A stretch of DNA of 58,219 bases from Hyphomicrobiales bacterium (GCA_900470805.1 UCCA01000036.1:1-58219), one strand, 5' to 3'; positions 8,452 through 16,563 are shown, counted from the first letter of the stretch. Numbers and translations are program-made. The notes: generated by a model not told the origin, from the sequence alone.

Positions 8452-9284
8452 CCCGGCCCCGCTTACTCGATGAAGACCTGCCGACAAACGAACTCGGTGA
8501 AGGCGCATTCTGGGACGCCGACAGTGCCGCGTTGTATTGGGTCGACATCAATGGTCAGGCGATCTTTCGGTACGATGTCAGGGCGCGGGCTTACAAATCC
8601 TGGAAACTGCCGAAGCAGGTGAGCTTTGCATTTCCGACAGACGGGCGCGTGGTTGTCTGTCTCAGCGACGGTGTCTACGATCTCGATCCTGCTGACGGAA
8701 CGCTGAAGCCGGTCGCGCTCTTGGATCTGCCCAGCGATCATCGTCTCAACGACGGAAAGCTCGATCCAAGAGGCAGGCTATGGGTGGGAACAATCAATAC
8801 CGGTGAGGAAACGACGGAAACCGCAGCCCTTTATCGGCTCGACGACGACCGTATTCGGGAGATCGAGCCTGGGTATGTGAATGCCAATGGTAAGGCCTGG
8901 AGCAAAGATGGCCGGACCATGTATCATGCCGACACGGCGCGGGGCACGATCTGGCAATATGACTACGACCTTCTAACTGGCGAGATCTCAGGCAAACGGG
9001 TGTTCGTGAAAAAAGAAGATTGGCATCCAGATGGTCTTTGCTCGGACGGTGCTGGTTTGATTTTCGCGGCAATTTATGGTGGATCGCGAATAGACGTCTT
9101 CGACTATCGTGGCGACATCCAGCGTACAATTGACTTGCCGGTACCCAATCCGACGAGCTGCGCAATCGGCGGCGACGCGAATGATCAGCTGTTTGTAACA
9201 AGTGCTTCCGAGGGCATGACCTCCGAGGATTTGTCCAGGTCACCTTTGTCAGGCCAGGTCTTCATAGTCGATTTGGATCGTTAA
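8448..9284 (+). CDS. SMP-30/gluconolactonase-family protein
   Basis: 278-residue six-bladed beta-propeller of the SMP-30/gluconolaconase/LRE family, which opens sugar lactones such as D-glucono-1,5-lactone with a divalent metal. The expected metal ligands are visible: E18 (in NELGEGAFW), N101 (HRLNDGKLD), N147 (NANGKAW) and D195 (WHPDGLCSDG). It is translationally coupled to the GH15 gene by ATGA. Following a glucosidase and an SDR dehydrogenase, hydrolysis of gluconolactone to gluconate is the natural third step. No signal peptide, so the route would be cytoplasmic. Confidence 0.93.
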   Translation: MTRPRLLDEDLPTNELGEGAFWDADSAALYWVDINGQAIFRYDVRARAYKSWKLPKQVSFAFPTDGRVVVCLSDGVYDLDPADGTLKPVALLDLPSDHRLNDGKLDPRGRLWVGTINTGEETTETAALYRLDDDRIREIEPGYVNANGKAWSKDGRTMYHADTARGTIWQYDYDLLTGEISGKRVFVKKEDWHPDGLCSDGAGLIFAAIYGGSRIDVFDYRGDIQRTIDLPVPNPTSCAIGGDANDQLFVTSASEGMTSEDLSRSPLSGQVFIVDLDR

Positions 9285-9531
9285 GGTGCTTCCAAGCACT
9301 GCGCGCTATCCAGCTGGCGCTGTACGACAGTTAGCCGGCTTGTTTGTCAGACCCGCGAGCCCCACAAGCGGCTCAACGACAATTATAAGCCTCCTTGGCT
9401 TCTCGTAACATCCTCGACCGAACGTGGTTTATACACTTCAGGGTTCTTGCAACCCGGAGCCTGATTTCCTAGCGGTAGCTTCTGCCCAATTGCCCTGCTT
9501 CTCTCGCGGGCATTCTTTTGCCGATCAGACT

Positions 9532-9756
9532 ATGAGTCGCGACGATGAAATCCAAAATCGACCATATAGCCCACGGTTGGGCCTATTGGCGGTTCGAATA
9601 CCCGAAATTCGGGTGTTGTCGGGCCATAGCCAATCGATTGGCGAAATGTGCGAGTGCTATAGCATCGCTGTTCTTCATTTGCGGAAGATGCAACTCGACA
9701 ACGCTGACTGTGACATCATTGATGAATATGAGATGCTGGTGTCGGGAATAGAGTAA
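9532..9756 (+). CDS. Small hypothetical protein
   Basis: 74 residues starting at ATG 9532; the C-terminal half (SIGEMCECYSIAVLHLRKMQ and following acidic residues) has a believable helical, coding-like composition. There is no strong ribosome binding site and no family recognised. The frame continues upstream to 9424 but that part looks non-coding. Could be a real small rhizobial gene or a relic. Confidence 0.4.
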   Translation: MSRDDEIQNRPYSPRLGLLAVRIPEIRVLSGHSQSIGEMCECYSIAVLHLRKMQLDNADCDIIDEYEMLVSGIE

Positions 9757-10011
9757 GAAGTTGCATATTATCTGACACGGTTTGGCAAGATGGCTAGCTG
9801 ACCTCGGCATGAGAGATCAACACTTCGGACGAACCCCTCACATGTGAAGACCTTGCGCTCTGCAACGCTGTCCGGGACGACGTGTCTCGTCAGCTTAGCC
9901 GCCACGCGGGAAGCTGATAACTGAGCCCTGCCGTTCAAACCTTTTCTAAATTCGACCTACTTTCCAGTGAAGGAGGCTCAACGGCCCGTACCCGCCCGCA
10001 GTAGTGTTGGC

Positions 10012-10422
10012 TCAGGGATCAGTAAAAGCGTTTGCTCGAATAGTCACCGTCTTGCCACTGGGGTCCTGCTGGAAGACCAAGCCGCCCTTAGCGCTCGAAT
10101 GTCCGGGCACGTAGTCGAGGATGGTCTGCACATGCTCAAGGACCGAAACCCCGTCGCTGATTTCGCCCAGGACATTCACTTTCGATGCAGTGGCGCTTGA
10201 GCCGTTTCTGACCTCAAAACGAACCTGAAATCCATCGCTCCGTTTCTCGGTGTCAACGACTGCGCCTGTCAGGTTCGGTGAGGTGTCGCGGTCCAAGATG
10301 GCGTCTTTGCCGATCCATGCGATTAAGGCAACGACAATTAGCGCCGAGACCATCCCTGTGGCCCACTCGATCCAATGCGGCTCGCTCGCTTCAATGTTCT
10401 GCTCGTTCGATATTTTGGTCAT
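10012..10422 (-). CDS. TIGR02588 family membrane-anchored protein
   Basis: 136 residues: a short N-terminal cytoplasmic part, one membrane segment (about 21-40, ATGMVSALIVVALIAWIG), then an extracytoplasmic domain with beta-strand pattern (GFQVRFEVRNGSSATASKVN). This matches the uncharacterised family TIGR02588, which nearly always travels with TIGR02587, as here: the partner ends six bases upstream. Function is unknown; the pair probably forms a membrane complex. Confidence 0.85.
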   Translation of the reverse strand: MTKISNEQNIEASEPHWIEWATGMVSALIVVALIAWIGKDAILDRDTSPNLTGAVVDTEKRSDGFQVRFEVRNGSSATASKVNVLGEISDGVSVLEHVQTILDYVPGHSSAKGGLVFQQDPSGKTVTIRANAFTDP

Positions 10423-10428
10423 GGTGCC

Positions 10429-11286
10429 TCACAAGATCAGTCGCGCGGCCGCTGCGCCGATGGCGCCGGGAAAGCTCAAGATAACGATAGCCATGAGGAT
10501 TTGGGTCGACCCGACGTCATCGGTCCTGTGGAACGTCCATAGGCAATAGGCGCTGATCAGACCCGCGATAACATAGCCGGGGAGGGTAAAGCGCACAAAC
10601 GCGTGCCAGCTTGGCGTACCCTCAGCCAGGTCATGACTGCCTCTGAACGATAGGGCGTAAACGAACCCATGCATCACCGCCAGTGAAGCGGCGATGATCA
10701 GCAGGGCGTGCCAAGGCGTCATCTTGTAGGAGAGCAGGATCATTTCCTCTGTCGGTGCGACATTGAGGTTCAGAAAGAGGGCACCGACCGCCATCAGAAA
10801 AAGCTCACCCGCGTAACTTGTTTCGCGCTCTTGGACAGGGTCGTCACCACCACCGTCTCCGTCATCTGACTGACCTCCAAGCTGGCTTCGGCCCAACATC
10901 GCGCCGATGCTCGCAGGTACGGCCTGAACCGCGATCATTCCCATGACTTCGTGAAGTGATTGATCGGTCTTCACCACACCCATCGCAACAAGTATCAGCC
11001 CGCTCGCCAAAATCCCGAGTGCATAAGCGATGCTTGCGTCGCGAATTGCCTGTCGCCAGGTCGAGGTCTCCTCGAAGCCAACCTTGTCAGACAAAATCAC
11101 CAGCAGGGGAATGTTGACGATCAGGAGGAGGAAAAGGCGCCATCGATCCATGTAGAAGCCAAGTTCCCACATTTCCATCGTCATCAACATGGGCAGTGCA
11201 AACAGCAATGCTCCTGCGACGCCGCGTGCAATCCCGGCAAAGAATTTGTCCCTGTCGAAATCACCCCGAGCATTTGCGATGGCCAA
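10429..11286 (-). CDS. TIGR02587 family integral membrane protein
   Basis: 285 residues with about seven hydrophobic helices (for example GVAGALLFALPMLMTMEMWE, then LFLLLIVNIPLLVILS) and a charged loop GGQSDDGDGGGDDPVQ in the middle. It belongs to the uncharacterised membrane family TIGR02587, found in rhizobia and some other bacteria next to TIGR02588. AGAGGGAG lies about five bases before the ATG. First gene of a two-gene operon; no EcfG-type site is seen upstream. Role unknown. Confidence 0.85.
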   Translation of the reverse strand: MAIANARGDFDRDKFFAGIARGVAGALLFALPMLMTMEMWELGFYMDRWRLFLLLIVNIPLLVILSDKVGFEETSTWRQAIRDASIAYALGILASGLILVAMGVVKTDQSLHEVMGMIAVQAVPASIGAMLGRSQLGGQSDDGDGGGDDPVQERETSYAGELFLMAVGALFLNLNVAPTEEMILLSYKMTPWHALLIIAASLAVMHGFVYALSFRGSHDLAEGTPSWHAFVRFTLPGYVIAGLISAYCLWTFHRTDDVGSTQILMAIVILSFPGAIGAAAARLIL

Positions 11287-11446
11287 AGGACTCTCCCTCT
11301 AAGACGAAAAATACCATCATCCGTATTCTGGCGCGACGGCGTTTAATGCGCGCACTCCCACTGCGGACGTGTGTGCGGGGTGAACAAGCACCAATGCCCC
11401 AGCAAACCAGTCATGGACATCGATCGCATGGCTTCCACAAAGGCTG

Positions 11447-12259
11447 CTACCTGTGAGGGAGAGGCAGCTCGGATTCGACCTTTGAAAAGCTAGGGGCCGA
11501 TACAATTCGATATCGTGCTTCGACAAGATTGTAGATGCCGAAGGCGGCAAGGCCTAACGCGACTGCAAAGTACAACACCCCGCCTAGAGGAAGTTGCCGC
11601 ACAAACGTCAGTGCGTCACTCATGCTTCCAGCTTGATCGGCGTCAACGCTGAAGGCAGCGTAACAGAAAAACACCCCGACGATCACGAAAACGATTCCGC
11701 GCGAAACCAGGCCATAAATGCACACCAAGATGAGCGGTCGGCTCTGACCCAGCTTAAGGTACCTTTCGAACTTCCGTGAGATCCCCTTTAGAGCGGTCGC
11801 GATGCCACCAATTACTAAGCCAGCGCCAATGGCACCTGCGAGATAGCGACCAAACGGCTGCGACATCGCCCATGAGGCCAGATCCTTTTCGCCTCCACTG
11901 CCTGCTGCTCCTATCCCCGCCGCGCCTTTGAAGGCGTAGATTGCCAAGCCGATATAGGTCACAGCGCTTCCGAGAAGGGCCGCGCGGATCAGGTAACTTT
12001 TTGCGCTCTTGTCGTGATTGTCGGCATTGGCAACCGATTGGGCAAGTCGCCAAGCCACGAACCCCAATAAGCCGAGGCCTATCAACGCGAGCCAAATTCT
12101 GCCGAAAGGCTGATTGAGGACCGCGTCGAGCGCAGACTTGGTATCCGGCCTGCCACCGCCAAAGCTCGAAAACAGAGCCAACCCGGCGACAAGAAGAAAC
12201 ACTATGCCTCGGGCGCTGTAGCCCGACCGCGCAAGCCATTCGAATTTCGGTGCGTTCAT
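11447..12259 (-). CDS. DUF1206 domain membrane protein
   Basis: 270 residues with six predicted membrane helices arranged as three repeated helix pairs (starting RSGYSARGIVFLLVAGLALF, then the second unit near 90 and third near 180), the layout of DUF1206 proteins. Each unit begins with an RxGYxAxGIVF-like signature or variant (LVSRGIVFVIVGVFFC in the third). Function of the family is unknown; it is often stress-linked in alphaproteobacteria. The EcfG-type promoter at 12282-12306 lies 23 bp before the ATG. Confidence 0.88.
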   Translation of the reverse strand: MNAPKFEWLARSGYSARGIVFLLVAGLALFSSFGGGRPDTKSALDAVLNQPFGRIWLALIGLGLLGFVAWRLAQSVANADNHDKSAKSYLIRAALLGSAVTYIGLAIYAFKGAAGIGAAGSGGEKDLASWAMSQPFGRYLAGAIGAGLVIGGIATALKGISRKFERYLKLGQSRPLILVCIYGLVSRGIVFVIVGVFFCYAAFSVDADQAGSMSDALTFVRQLPLGGVLYFAVALGLAAFGIYNLVEARYRIVSAPSFSKVESELPLPHR

Positions 12260-12281
12260 ATTCGTTCCCCCGCCGCATTCT

Positions 12282-12306
12282 AACGGACAGGTCGGGAAAC
12301 AGTTCC
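12282..12306 (-). promoter_or_regulatory. EcfG/RpoE2-type promoter for the DUF1206 gene
   Basis: Minus strand GGAAC (12306-12302), 18-base spacer, TT within CGTTAG. It matches the general stress sigma consensus and lies just upstream of the start at 12259. Confidence 0.7.
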
Positions 12307-12426
12307 CCGTCGCTGGCCAGCCTTGAGGAGTGCAACTGAGCTTCGGACCCGGTGTTCATATGCTGGCATCCGCCAAATGAGCGAATACGGCTCGGACGAG
12401 AGCCAGCACAAAACCAATGGAAGAGA

Positions 12427-13040
12427 CTAGCCAATCAGCACGACTTGCGAGATTTTCAACTCGTCCAGCACCGACTTCTGCAACGCATTCATGATGTTGA
12501 CGACGTTGTCGGCTTTTGGTCGCGATCCTTCTTGACTTTTGATGTGTTTCTCTTCGAAGGCGTTTTGGTCTCCTTCTTCGAGGCTATAAGCTTGAGCAGA
12601 CCCTCCTGGATCGGATCTGGCCAATCTCCGGCGACCATTCCTTCGTTTGATCTTGATGACCTTTTCAAGCGAGGAAACAACGGTTGCGTCGGATTCTCAT
12701 CGATTCACTGAAATACTCACTTCCGGCCGGACTTCGTCACCGAAGCGAAGCGTCCAGACAACGATGCCTTCACCGCGTGTTTCAAAATGAGCGCCCGCTC
12801 GCGGCGGCCAGGGACTACCCGCGAGACGCCGACGACGTCCTGCGCCTTCATGGCCTCTCGGATCACCGCGAATACCTCATCGCCAATCTTCTCGTCCGCT
12901 GTCAGTAAATCGGGGATGTCGAATATATCCACTCGATCTTGTCGCCGGAGGCGCCGATACCGATTGTCCGAACCGTTTCCAGCTCGACCGCTTCCAGGCC
13001 GGCCGCGCCTAGCGGCAATTTCCGGTGACGCCGCCTTTCG
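12427..13040 (-). pseudogene. Decayed Ku gene (non-homologous end joining)
   Basis: Pieces of a bacterial Ku protein occur in order on the minus strand in different frames. First comes LEAVELETVRTIGIGASGDK with IEWIY in one frame (about 13040-12930). Then IFDIPDLLTADEKIGDEVFA and IREAMKAQDVVGVSRVVPGR with RERA in another (about 12935-12780). Next is QEGLLKLIASKKETKTPSKR (about 12615-12550), and finally DNVVNIMNALQKSVLDELK (about 12510-12445), the usual Ku tail. At least two frameshifts and the lack of an N-terminal third make it non-functional. Ku binds DNA ends and recruits LigD; no ligD is in the window. Confidence 0.75.
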
Positions 13041-13093
13041 ATCCATGCGCAGACCCGAGGTGATGTTCCGCTGACCCAAAGTCACGTCACCAC

Positions 13094-13118
13094 GGAACTC
13101 TCGCGCCTAAGAGGGGTT
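13094..13118 (+). promoter_or_regulatory. EcfG/RpoE2-type promoter for the small gene at 13146
   Basis: GGAAC at 13094-13098, 18-base spacer, TT at 13117-13118 in GGTTAG. The ATG follows 28 bp later. Confidence 0.7.
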
Positions 13119-13145
13119 AGCTCAGATTGCAGAAGGAGAAAACCG

Positions 13146-13385
13146 ATGGAAAACGCTTCGAAAAGTCTGGCAGAGGAATATCGACGCCTTGGCGGCCGCA
13201 GGATCGCCGTGATTGACGACAATATCGGCTCGTCAAGGGACTGGGCCGGGGACCCGGCGGAGGCTAAGAAATTCTGGATTGAGCAGATCGAGTCGTTGCC
13301 TGACAGAGAACGGAGGGACGTTGAAACATTCTTGCCGTCCATCAACGATGAGAGCGCTGAGCCCGGTTCGGATTCTGTGCCATAA
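13146..13385 (+). CDS. Small conserved rhizobial protein
   Basis: 79 residues, acidic, with RRIAVIDDNIGSSRDWAGDP and then FWIEQIESLPDRERRDVETF. The start has AAGGAG eight bases upstream and a well-formed EcfG-type promoter before that. No family with known function is recognised; similar short proteins with a 'DVETFLPSIN' tail are, to my recollection, present in other rhizobia. A soluble stress-induced protein is the best guess. Confidence 0.75.
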   Translation: MENASKSLAEEYRRLGGRRIAVIDDNIGSSRDWAGDPAEAKKFWIEQIESLPDRERRDVETFLPSINDESAEPGSDSVP

Positions 13386-13771
13386 CAAACAGGTTGCCAA
13401 GTCAATGCGGTGTGAGCAAACACGGCACCCCGCAAATCGTCCGGTTACGCCGGGCGCCGAAGAGGAAATCTCCTGACGAACTCTATCGATTCCAGTCAAG
13501 TGGCGGCAGGTGGAACGCCAAGGGAAATGACTTGACTTACGAGGGCAGTGGTCTTGTTCAAAAGCTTAAAGCTGGAGTGATCGCAATTGAGTTGAAGGCC
13601 CGGCCGTCAAGCTCTGCCCCTGGGCTGCATTGTCTTTTCGCTAGCCTTGCACCAGCTCATAACCAACGTGCAAAGTATGGTGCACTCTCAAATGCCCATG
13701 GCCGCGTCGACATGAAGTGGATGTTGTGGTGGATGATGACCACCAATGCGTGGAACCGGCACCGTGATGGA
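13386..13771. other. Stretch without a supported gene
   Basis: A plus-strand frame from 13394 runs through here (SGGRWNAKGNDLTYEGSGLV and following) but has no ribosome binding site, no family match, and runs on into the treZ relic in a wrong frame. It may be a remnant of an unrelated gene. Nothing else is visible. Confidence 0.4.
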
Positions 13772-14120
13772 GCCTCCTCCAACCAAAGCACTCCTCCGAC
13801 CGCCTTCATTCAAGCAAGATCAATTGGAACCAGGCGGCCTCAAAAGGGTCAATGGCGTGGGCTGAGTCATCCGGAAGCTTCTTTAGCTTCGAAAAGAGAG
13901 CGTCATTCCGTTGCTGTTGCTCGAGAAGGCGCAAGGTTACGCAGGAAGCATCATTGAAGCGCCCGACCAGTGTTTGTTCGTCGACTGGCAATTAGGCGAT
14001 AAAACCCTTCAGCTTCGGGCGAACCTTTCCCCACACCGATGTGACGCTAGCCGCAGCTTGGCGACAGTCATTACTGCACACCGTCCGAAATGAAGCCCTT
14101 CGGGCTTACTGCGTGTAGTT
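13772..14120 (+). pseudogene. Deleted second copy of the treZ 3' end
   Basis: The DNA closely matches the 3' part of treZ at about 21940-22520, but bases equivalent to 21976-22282 (307 nt) are missing, with the junction at 13812/13813. Indels also shift the frame, for example an extra six bases at about 13908 relative to the intact gene. Recognisable pieces are QGYAGSIIEAPDQCLFVDWQ and LQLRANLS. It cannot encode an enzyme. It is followed by a DUF2934-like relic exactly as intact treZ is, so a two-gene segment was duplicated. Confidence 0.85.
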
Positions 14121-14154
14121 CTATAGCGAACGAGTGGACAACGAGGATGTAACC

Positions 14155-14340
14155 ATGGACGAGAAACAGCAGAAAGTGCGCGAGCGGGCCTATGGGTTAT
14201 GGGAAAGAGGGGGCAGGCACCATGGGTGCACATGACAGCTACTGGCGGCGCGCTCAAGCGAGCACAACGCAACCGATCGGCAAGCGGACGCGGCAGAGAC
14301 CGACCATCACCAGGCCGTTGCTGGTGATCTGCCGCTAAAG
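14155..14340 (+). pseudogene. Frameshifted DUF2934-like small gene
   Basis: The ATG at 14155, with GAGG about nine bases upstream, begins MDEKQQKVRERAYGLWERGG, the signature of DUF2934 proteins (RxRAYxLWExxG). The frame stops at TGA after 26 codons, and the expected continuation (HDSYWRRAQAS) is in the next frame. A diverged, also frameshifted copy follows intact treZ at 22622-22795. DUF2934 genes commonly sit in rhizobial glycogen/trehalose operons; their function is unknown. Confidence 0.65.
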
Positions 14341-14415
14341 CGGCACTCAAAACAGCTGCCGCTGAATATCAAGCATAAATACAAGCGTCTCGCGCGGCTA
14401 CCGCTACCACGGTTC

Positions 14416-14440
14416 GGAACCAAAAGAAGACGCGGAGGTT
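14416..14440 (+). promoter_or_regulatory. EcfG/RpoE2-type promoter for the exported protein at 14463
   Basis: GGAAC at 14416-14420, 18-base spacer, TT at 14439-14440 in GGTT. The AGGAGG ribosome binding site begins about 16 bases later, giving a very short leader. Confidence 0.7.
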
Positions 14441-14462
14441 CCGTTCCTGTCAAACAGGAGGA

Positions 14463-14816
14463 ATGAAATTGAAAAGTCTCATCAACGCATTCATCGTTGG
14501 AGCGATCGCATGTTCTACCGTCGCGATTTCGCACGCCCCGGCGATGTCACAAGACCTGGAGTTTCGCGTTGGTCCAGGTGGAGTTGACGTTCGAAATCGT
14601 GACCGTGACCGCTACCCTGACCGCTACGATGGTGGCAGAGATCGACGTCGCGGCGGATGTAGCTCGGGTGAGGCCCTAGACGCCGCGCGCGATGCGGGTC
14701 TGCGCCGAGCGAGAGTTGTCCGCGTCACACCTCGAAGTGTGGTCGTGGAAGGTTTCACCCGTCGAGGTCCTGACCGGATCGTCTTCGCCAACGTTCGGGG
14801 TTGCCCCGAGGCTTAA
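14463..14816 (+). CDS. Small exported Arg-rich protein
   Basis: 117 residues with a signal peptide of about 29 residues (hydrophobic FIVGAIACSTVAISHAPAMS, cleavage near MSQ-DL). The mature part has an Asp/Arg/Gly-rich low-complexity stretch (NRDRDRYPDRYDGGRDRRRG) then a compact C-terminal domain with two cysteines (CSSGEALDAARDAGLRRARV ... VRGCPEA) that could form a disulfide. A perfect AGGAGG precedes the ATG. The C-terminal pattern resembles uncharacterised rhizobial periplasmic proteins; function unknown. Confidence 0.82.
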   Translation: MKLKSLINAFIVGAIACSTVAISHAPAMSQDLEFRVGPGGVDVRNRDRDRYPDRYDGGRDRRRGGCSSGEALDAARDAGLRRARVVRVTPRSVVVEGFTRRGPDRIVFANVRGCPEA

Positions 14817-14880
14817 ACTTAACTGGCGTCCACGACAAGACCCCACTCACTCGCGTGGGACTTCACGGCGATAGATTTCC

Positions 14881-14906
14881 GGACGTGCAGCTTTGGCCGC
14901 ACGTCC
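14881..14906. terminator. Hairpin between convergent genes
   Basis: GGACGTGC (14881-14888) pairs with GCACGTCC (14899-14906) across a 10-base loop, in the gap between the plus-strand gene ending at 14816 and the minus-strand gene ending at 14935. There is no T tract on either side, so terminator function is only a suggestion. Confidence 0.35.
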
Positions 14907-14934
14907 TTGGCCTTAAATTGGAACCGCAGCCGTC

Positions 14935-15255
14935 CTATTTTTCGTCTTCCAAAGTCGCGTACCAGTCCGCGTAAGGCGTGTTGCGCGCAAGGTATCGATT
15001 GTAATCGCGAGAGCCGTCGTTCCACCAAGGAGGGCCTCGTTCTCCAAGCGCCACTTTGGCATCGTTTACGCTCTTGCGCGCCTGCACCCGTTTTTCGACA
15101 TCGTCTTTCGCATCGCGAACAGATCGACGGGCGGCCATAAGGTCAGATACAAGTCGATCACGCGTTGTGGAATCGAGCGCTGGATTGGTCTGTCGCCACA
15201 GGCGGCCACGGACGACGAAATAGCGTTGGTCTGGGGTTACTGGGTATTCGGCCAT
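14935..15255 (-). CDS. Conserved hypothetical protein
   Basis: 106 residues from ATG 15255 (MAEYPVTPDQRYFVVRGRLW). The centre is helical and charged (RDRLVSDLMAARRSVRDAKD), and the C-terminus carries a conserved-looking GPPWWNDGSRDYNRYLARNT block ending in YADWY. I recall similar proteins in other alphaproteobacteria without a known role. GAGC upstream is a weak ribosome binding site. The frame extends 23 codons upstream, but that part is less protein-like. Confidence 0.72.
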   Translation of the reverse strand: MAEYPVTPDQRYFVVRGRLWRQTNPALDSTTRDRLVSDLMAARRSVRDAKDDVEKRVQARKSVNDAKVALGERGPPWWNDGSRDYNRYLARNTPYADWYATLEDEK

Positions 15256-15347
15256 TTTTTGCTCAGTCGGGTAGTTGAGGCATGGCAATCTAGCTGATCT
15301 TCCAGCACGAAGCTCGGACAGCATAACCGATCAAAGATGCGAACCGC

Positions 15348-15560
15348 TCAGTGGGCGCGCTGGGCGACCGCCACGCTGTCGCGAATTCTTTCAAAATGCG
15401 AACCCAGTAATCCACCCATGAAGATGACAAGGATCATCGCTAGGCACGCTGCGACAATGATGACGTTGCCAGCCTGAGCGGCCTTTGGCGCGCTGGCAAA
15501 ATCTGAGCCTTTGGTGGCATCAGCGTTTGGTCGGCCAAATTGATAGCACTTGAGTGACAT
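15348..15560 (-). CDS. Small single-pass membrane protein
   Basis: 70 residues from ATG 15560, preceded by GGAGGA at seven bases. Sequence shows a polar N-terminus, one membrane helix (about 31-55, NVIIVAACLAMILVIFMGGL) and a short tail. No family recognised. It lies just upstream of the gene at 14935-15255 on the same strand (92 bp gap), so the two may share a transcript. Confidence 0.7.
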   Translation of the reverse strand: MSLKCYQFGRPNADATKGSDFASAPKAAQAGNVIIVAACLAMILVIFMGGLLGSHFERIRDSVAVAQRAH

Positions 15561-15642
15561 GAACGTTCCTCCTTGTTCGACAACGTTCAACTGACAAAGT
15601 GGTTTCCCTTGGAAAAGCTTTGTCTTCGACGGCAACCGGGAA

Positions 15643-15667
15643 GGAACGATTTCAAATCTTCGTCATT
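15643..15667 (+). promoter_or_regulatory. Possible EcfG/RpoE2-type promoter for the DUF6894 gene at 15723
   Basis: GGAAC at 15643-15647, 18-base spacer, TT at 15666-15667. The bases before TT are CA rather than CG or GG, so this match is weaker. Its position 56 bp before the ATG suits the DUF6894 gene, whose intact paralogue also has such a site. Confidence 0.45.
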
Positions 15668-15722
15668 CTCTGTAGCACGCGCGCAAGCATGGGGCCCGCG
15701 CTGATCACGGTTCGGAGGACGT

Positions 15723-15970
15723 ATGCGATACCATTTTGAAGTGATGGATGGGTCCGGCGATGGCCCATCAACATGGCTCTCGACTTCGATACCCTCGACA
15801 AGGCCTTGGAACAGGCTCACATCGCATTGGCCGAAATGGCCCGTGATGGACTTCCAAAAGAGCCCATTAACATGATGACCGTGGAAGTTTTCGATGCTGA
15901 CCAAAGACCGCTGACCGAGCTGCGGTTAACGTTTGAGGTAATACCAAAGTCAGCTATGCCGCAAACCTGA
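15723..15970 (+). pseudogene. DUF6894-family gene with a frameshift
   Basis: ATG 15723, with GGAGGA upstream, opens MRYHFEVMDGSGDG, the usual DUF6894 start. The rest of the domain (MALDFDTLDKALEQAHIALA, then EMARDGLP and the strand TVEVFDADQRPLTELRLTFE) is in another frame to the stop at 15970. One indel near 15762-15772, beside a CCC run, would restore an 82-residue protein like the intact copy at 23203. It may be a true pseudogene or a sequence error. Confidence 0.72.
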
Positions 15971-15982
15971 GGACGGATAAGT

Positions 15983-16024
15983 AATTCGTAGTGACGACCG
16001 AAGAGGCGGTCGTCACTACGAATT
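15983..16024. terminator. Perfect 18-bp hairpin between convergent genes
   Basis: AATTCGTAGTGACGACCG (15983-16000) and its exact reverse complement (16007-16024) flank a six-base loop AAGAGG. It lies between the plus-strand DUF6894 gene (ends 15970) and the minus-strand DUF892 gene (ends 16051), so a bidirectional terminator is likely, although a T tract is missing. An inverted-repeat footprint of a small mobile element is the alternative. Confidence 0.65.
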
Positions 16025-16050
16025 CAGGCTCCATGCGCCTTGTCACGCAA

Positions 16051-16563
16051 TCAATTTTTCGCCTTCTCGCCGGCCTGTCGGAGTGAGACAAACTTCTTTG
16101 TAAGATCGATGATGTTTTCGTCTAGCCATTTGGCCATTGCGACTTCCTCGGCCAGATTGGCTTGCAGGTTGAGTGCGGCTGCATTGTGCCCGCCGATCTC
16201 AGCGATAGTCAGCAAAGACTTGTATGCCGCAATCTCCAAGTTCTCGAATGCATAATTGGCAAACGAGTTCTTCAATATCTCATCCCCGGCAATCGTGTGG
16301 CCCATCGCGGCCATTGCGCCAGTGAACGAGAGCGCCATGTCTTTCAGGGATGAGTGATCCTCGTTCAGACCTGTCAGGATCTCTTCAATTCGCCCGATCT
16401 GCCCTTCCGTCTCGCGGATGTGTTGCTCGAGCTTAGCGGCAATCTCCGGATAATGCTCGATTCGAGACAACTGGGGCTTCATGATGCTCAGAGCTTGGTT
16501 TTCCATCGCATGGGCATTCCGCAATCCAGTTACAAAAAGGTCGCGGGTTTCTGTATCCGACAT
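16051..16563 (-). CDS. DUF892 ferritin-like protein (YciE/YciF type)
   Basis: 170 residues, all helical. The pattern is four-helix-bundle: DLFVTGLRNAHAMENQALSI at 9-28, HIRETEGQIGRIEEIL, FANYAFENLEIAAYKSLLTI and LAEEVAMAKWLDENI, with Glu and His residues placed for a di-metal site (E21, H48, E51, E128 region). YciE/YciF proteins are stress-induced in enterobacteria; activity is not established. An EcfG-type promoter lies 87 bp before the ATG. Confidence 0.9.
   Translation of the reverse strand: MSDTETRDLFVTGLRNAHAMENQALSIMKPQLSRIEHYPEIAAKLEQHIRETEGQIGRIEEILTGLNEDHSSLKDMALSFTGAMAAMGHTIAGDEILKNSFANYAFENLEIAAYKSLLTIAEIGGHNAAALNLQANLAEEVAMAKWLDENIIDLTKKFVSLRQAGEKAKN

Noticed and set aside
9570..9640. 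tRNA-like GGTTCGAATAC string
   Set aside because: No acceptor or anticodon stem can be drawn around it.
13394..13957. 187-codon plus-strand frame
   Set aside because: No ribosome binding site; its second half is treZ-derived DNA read in a wrong frame.
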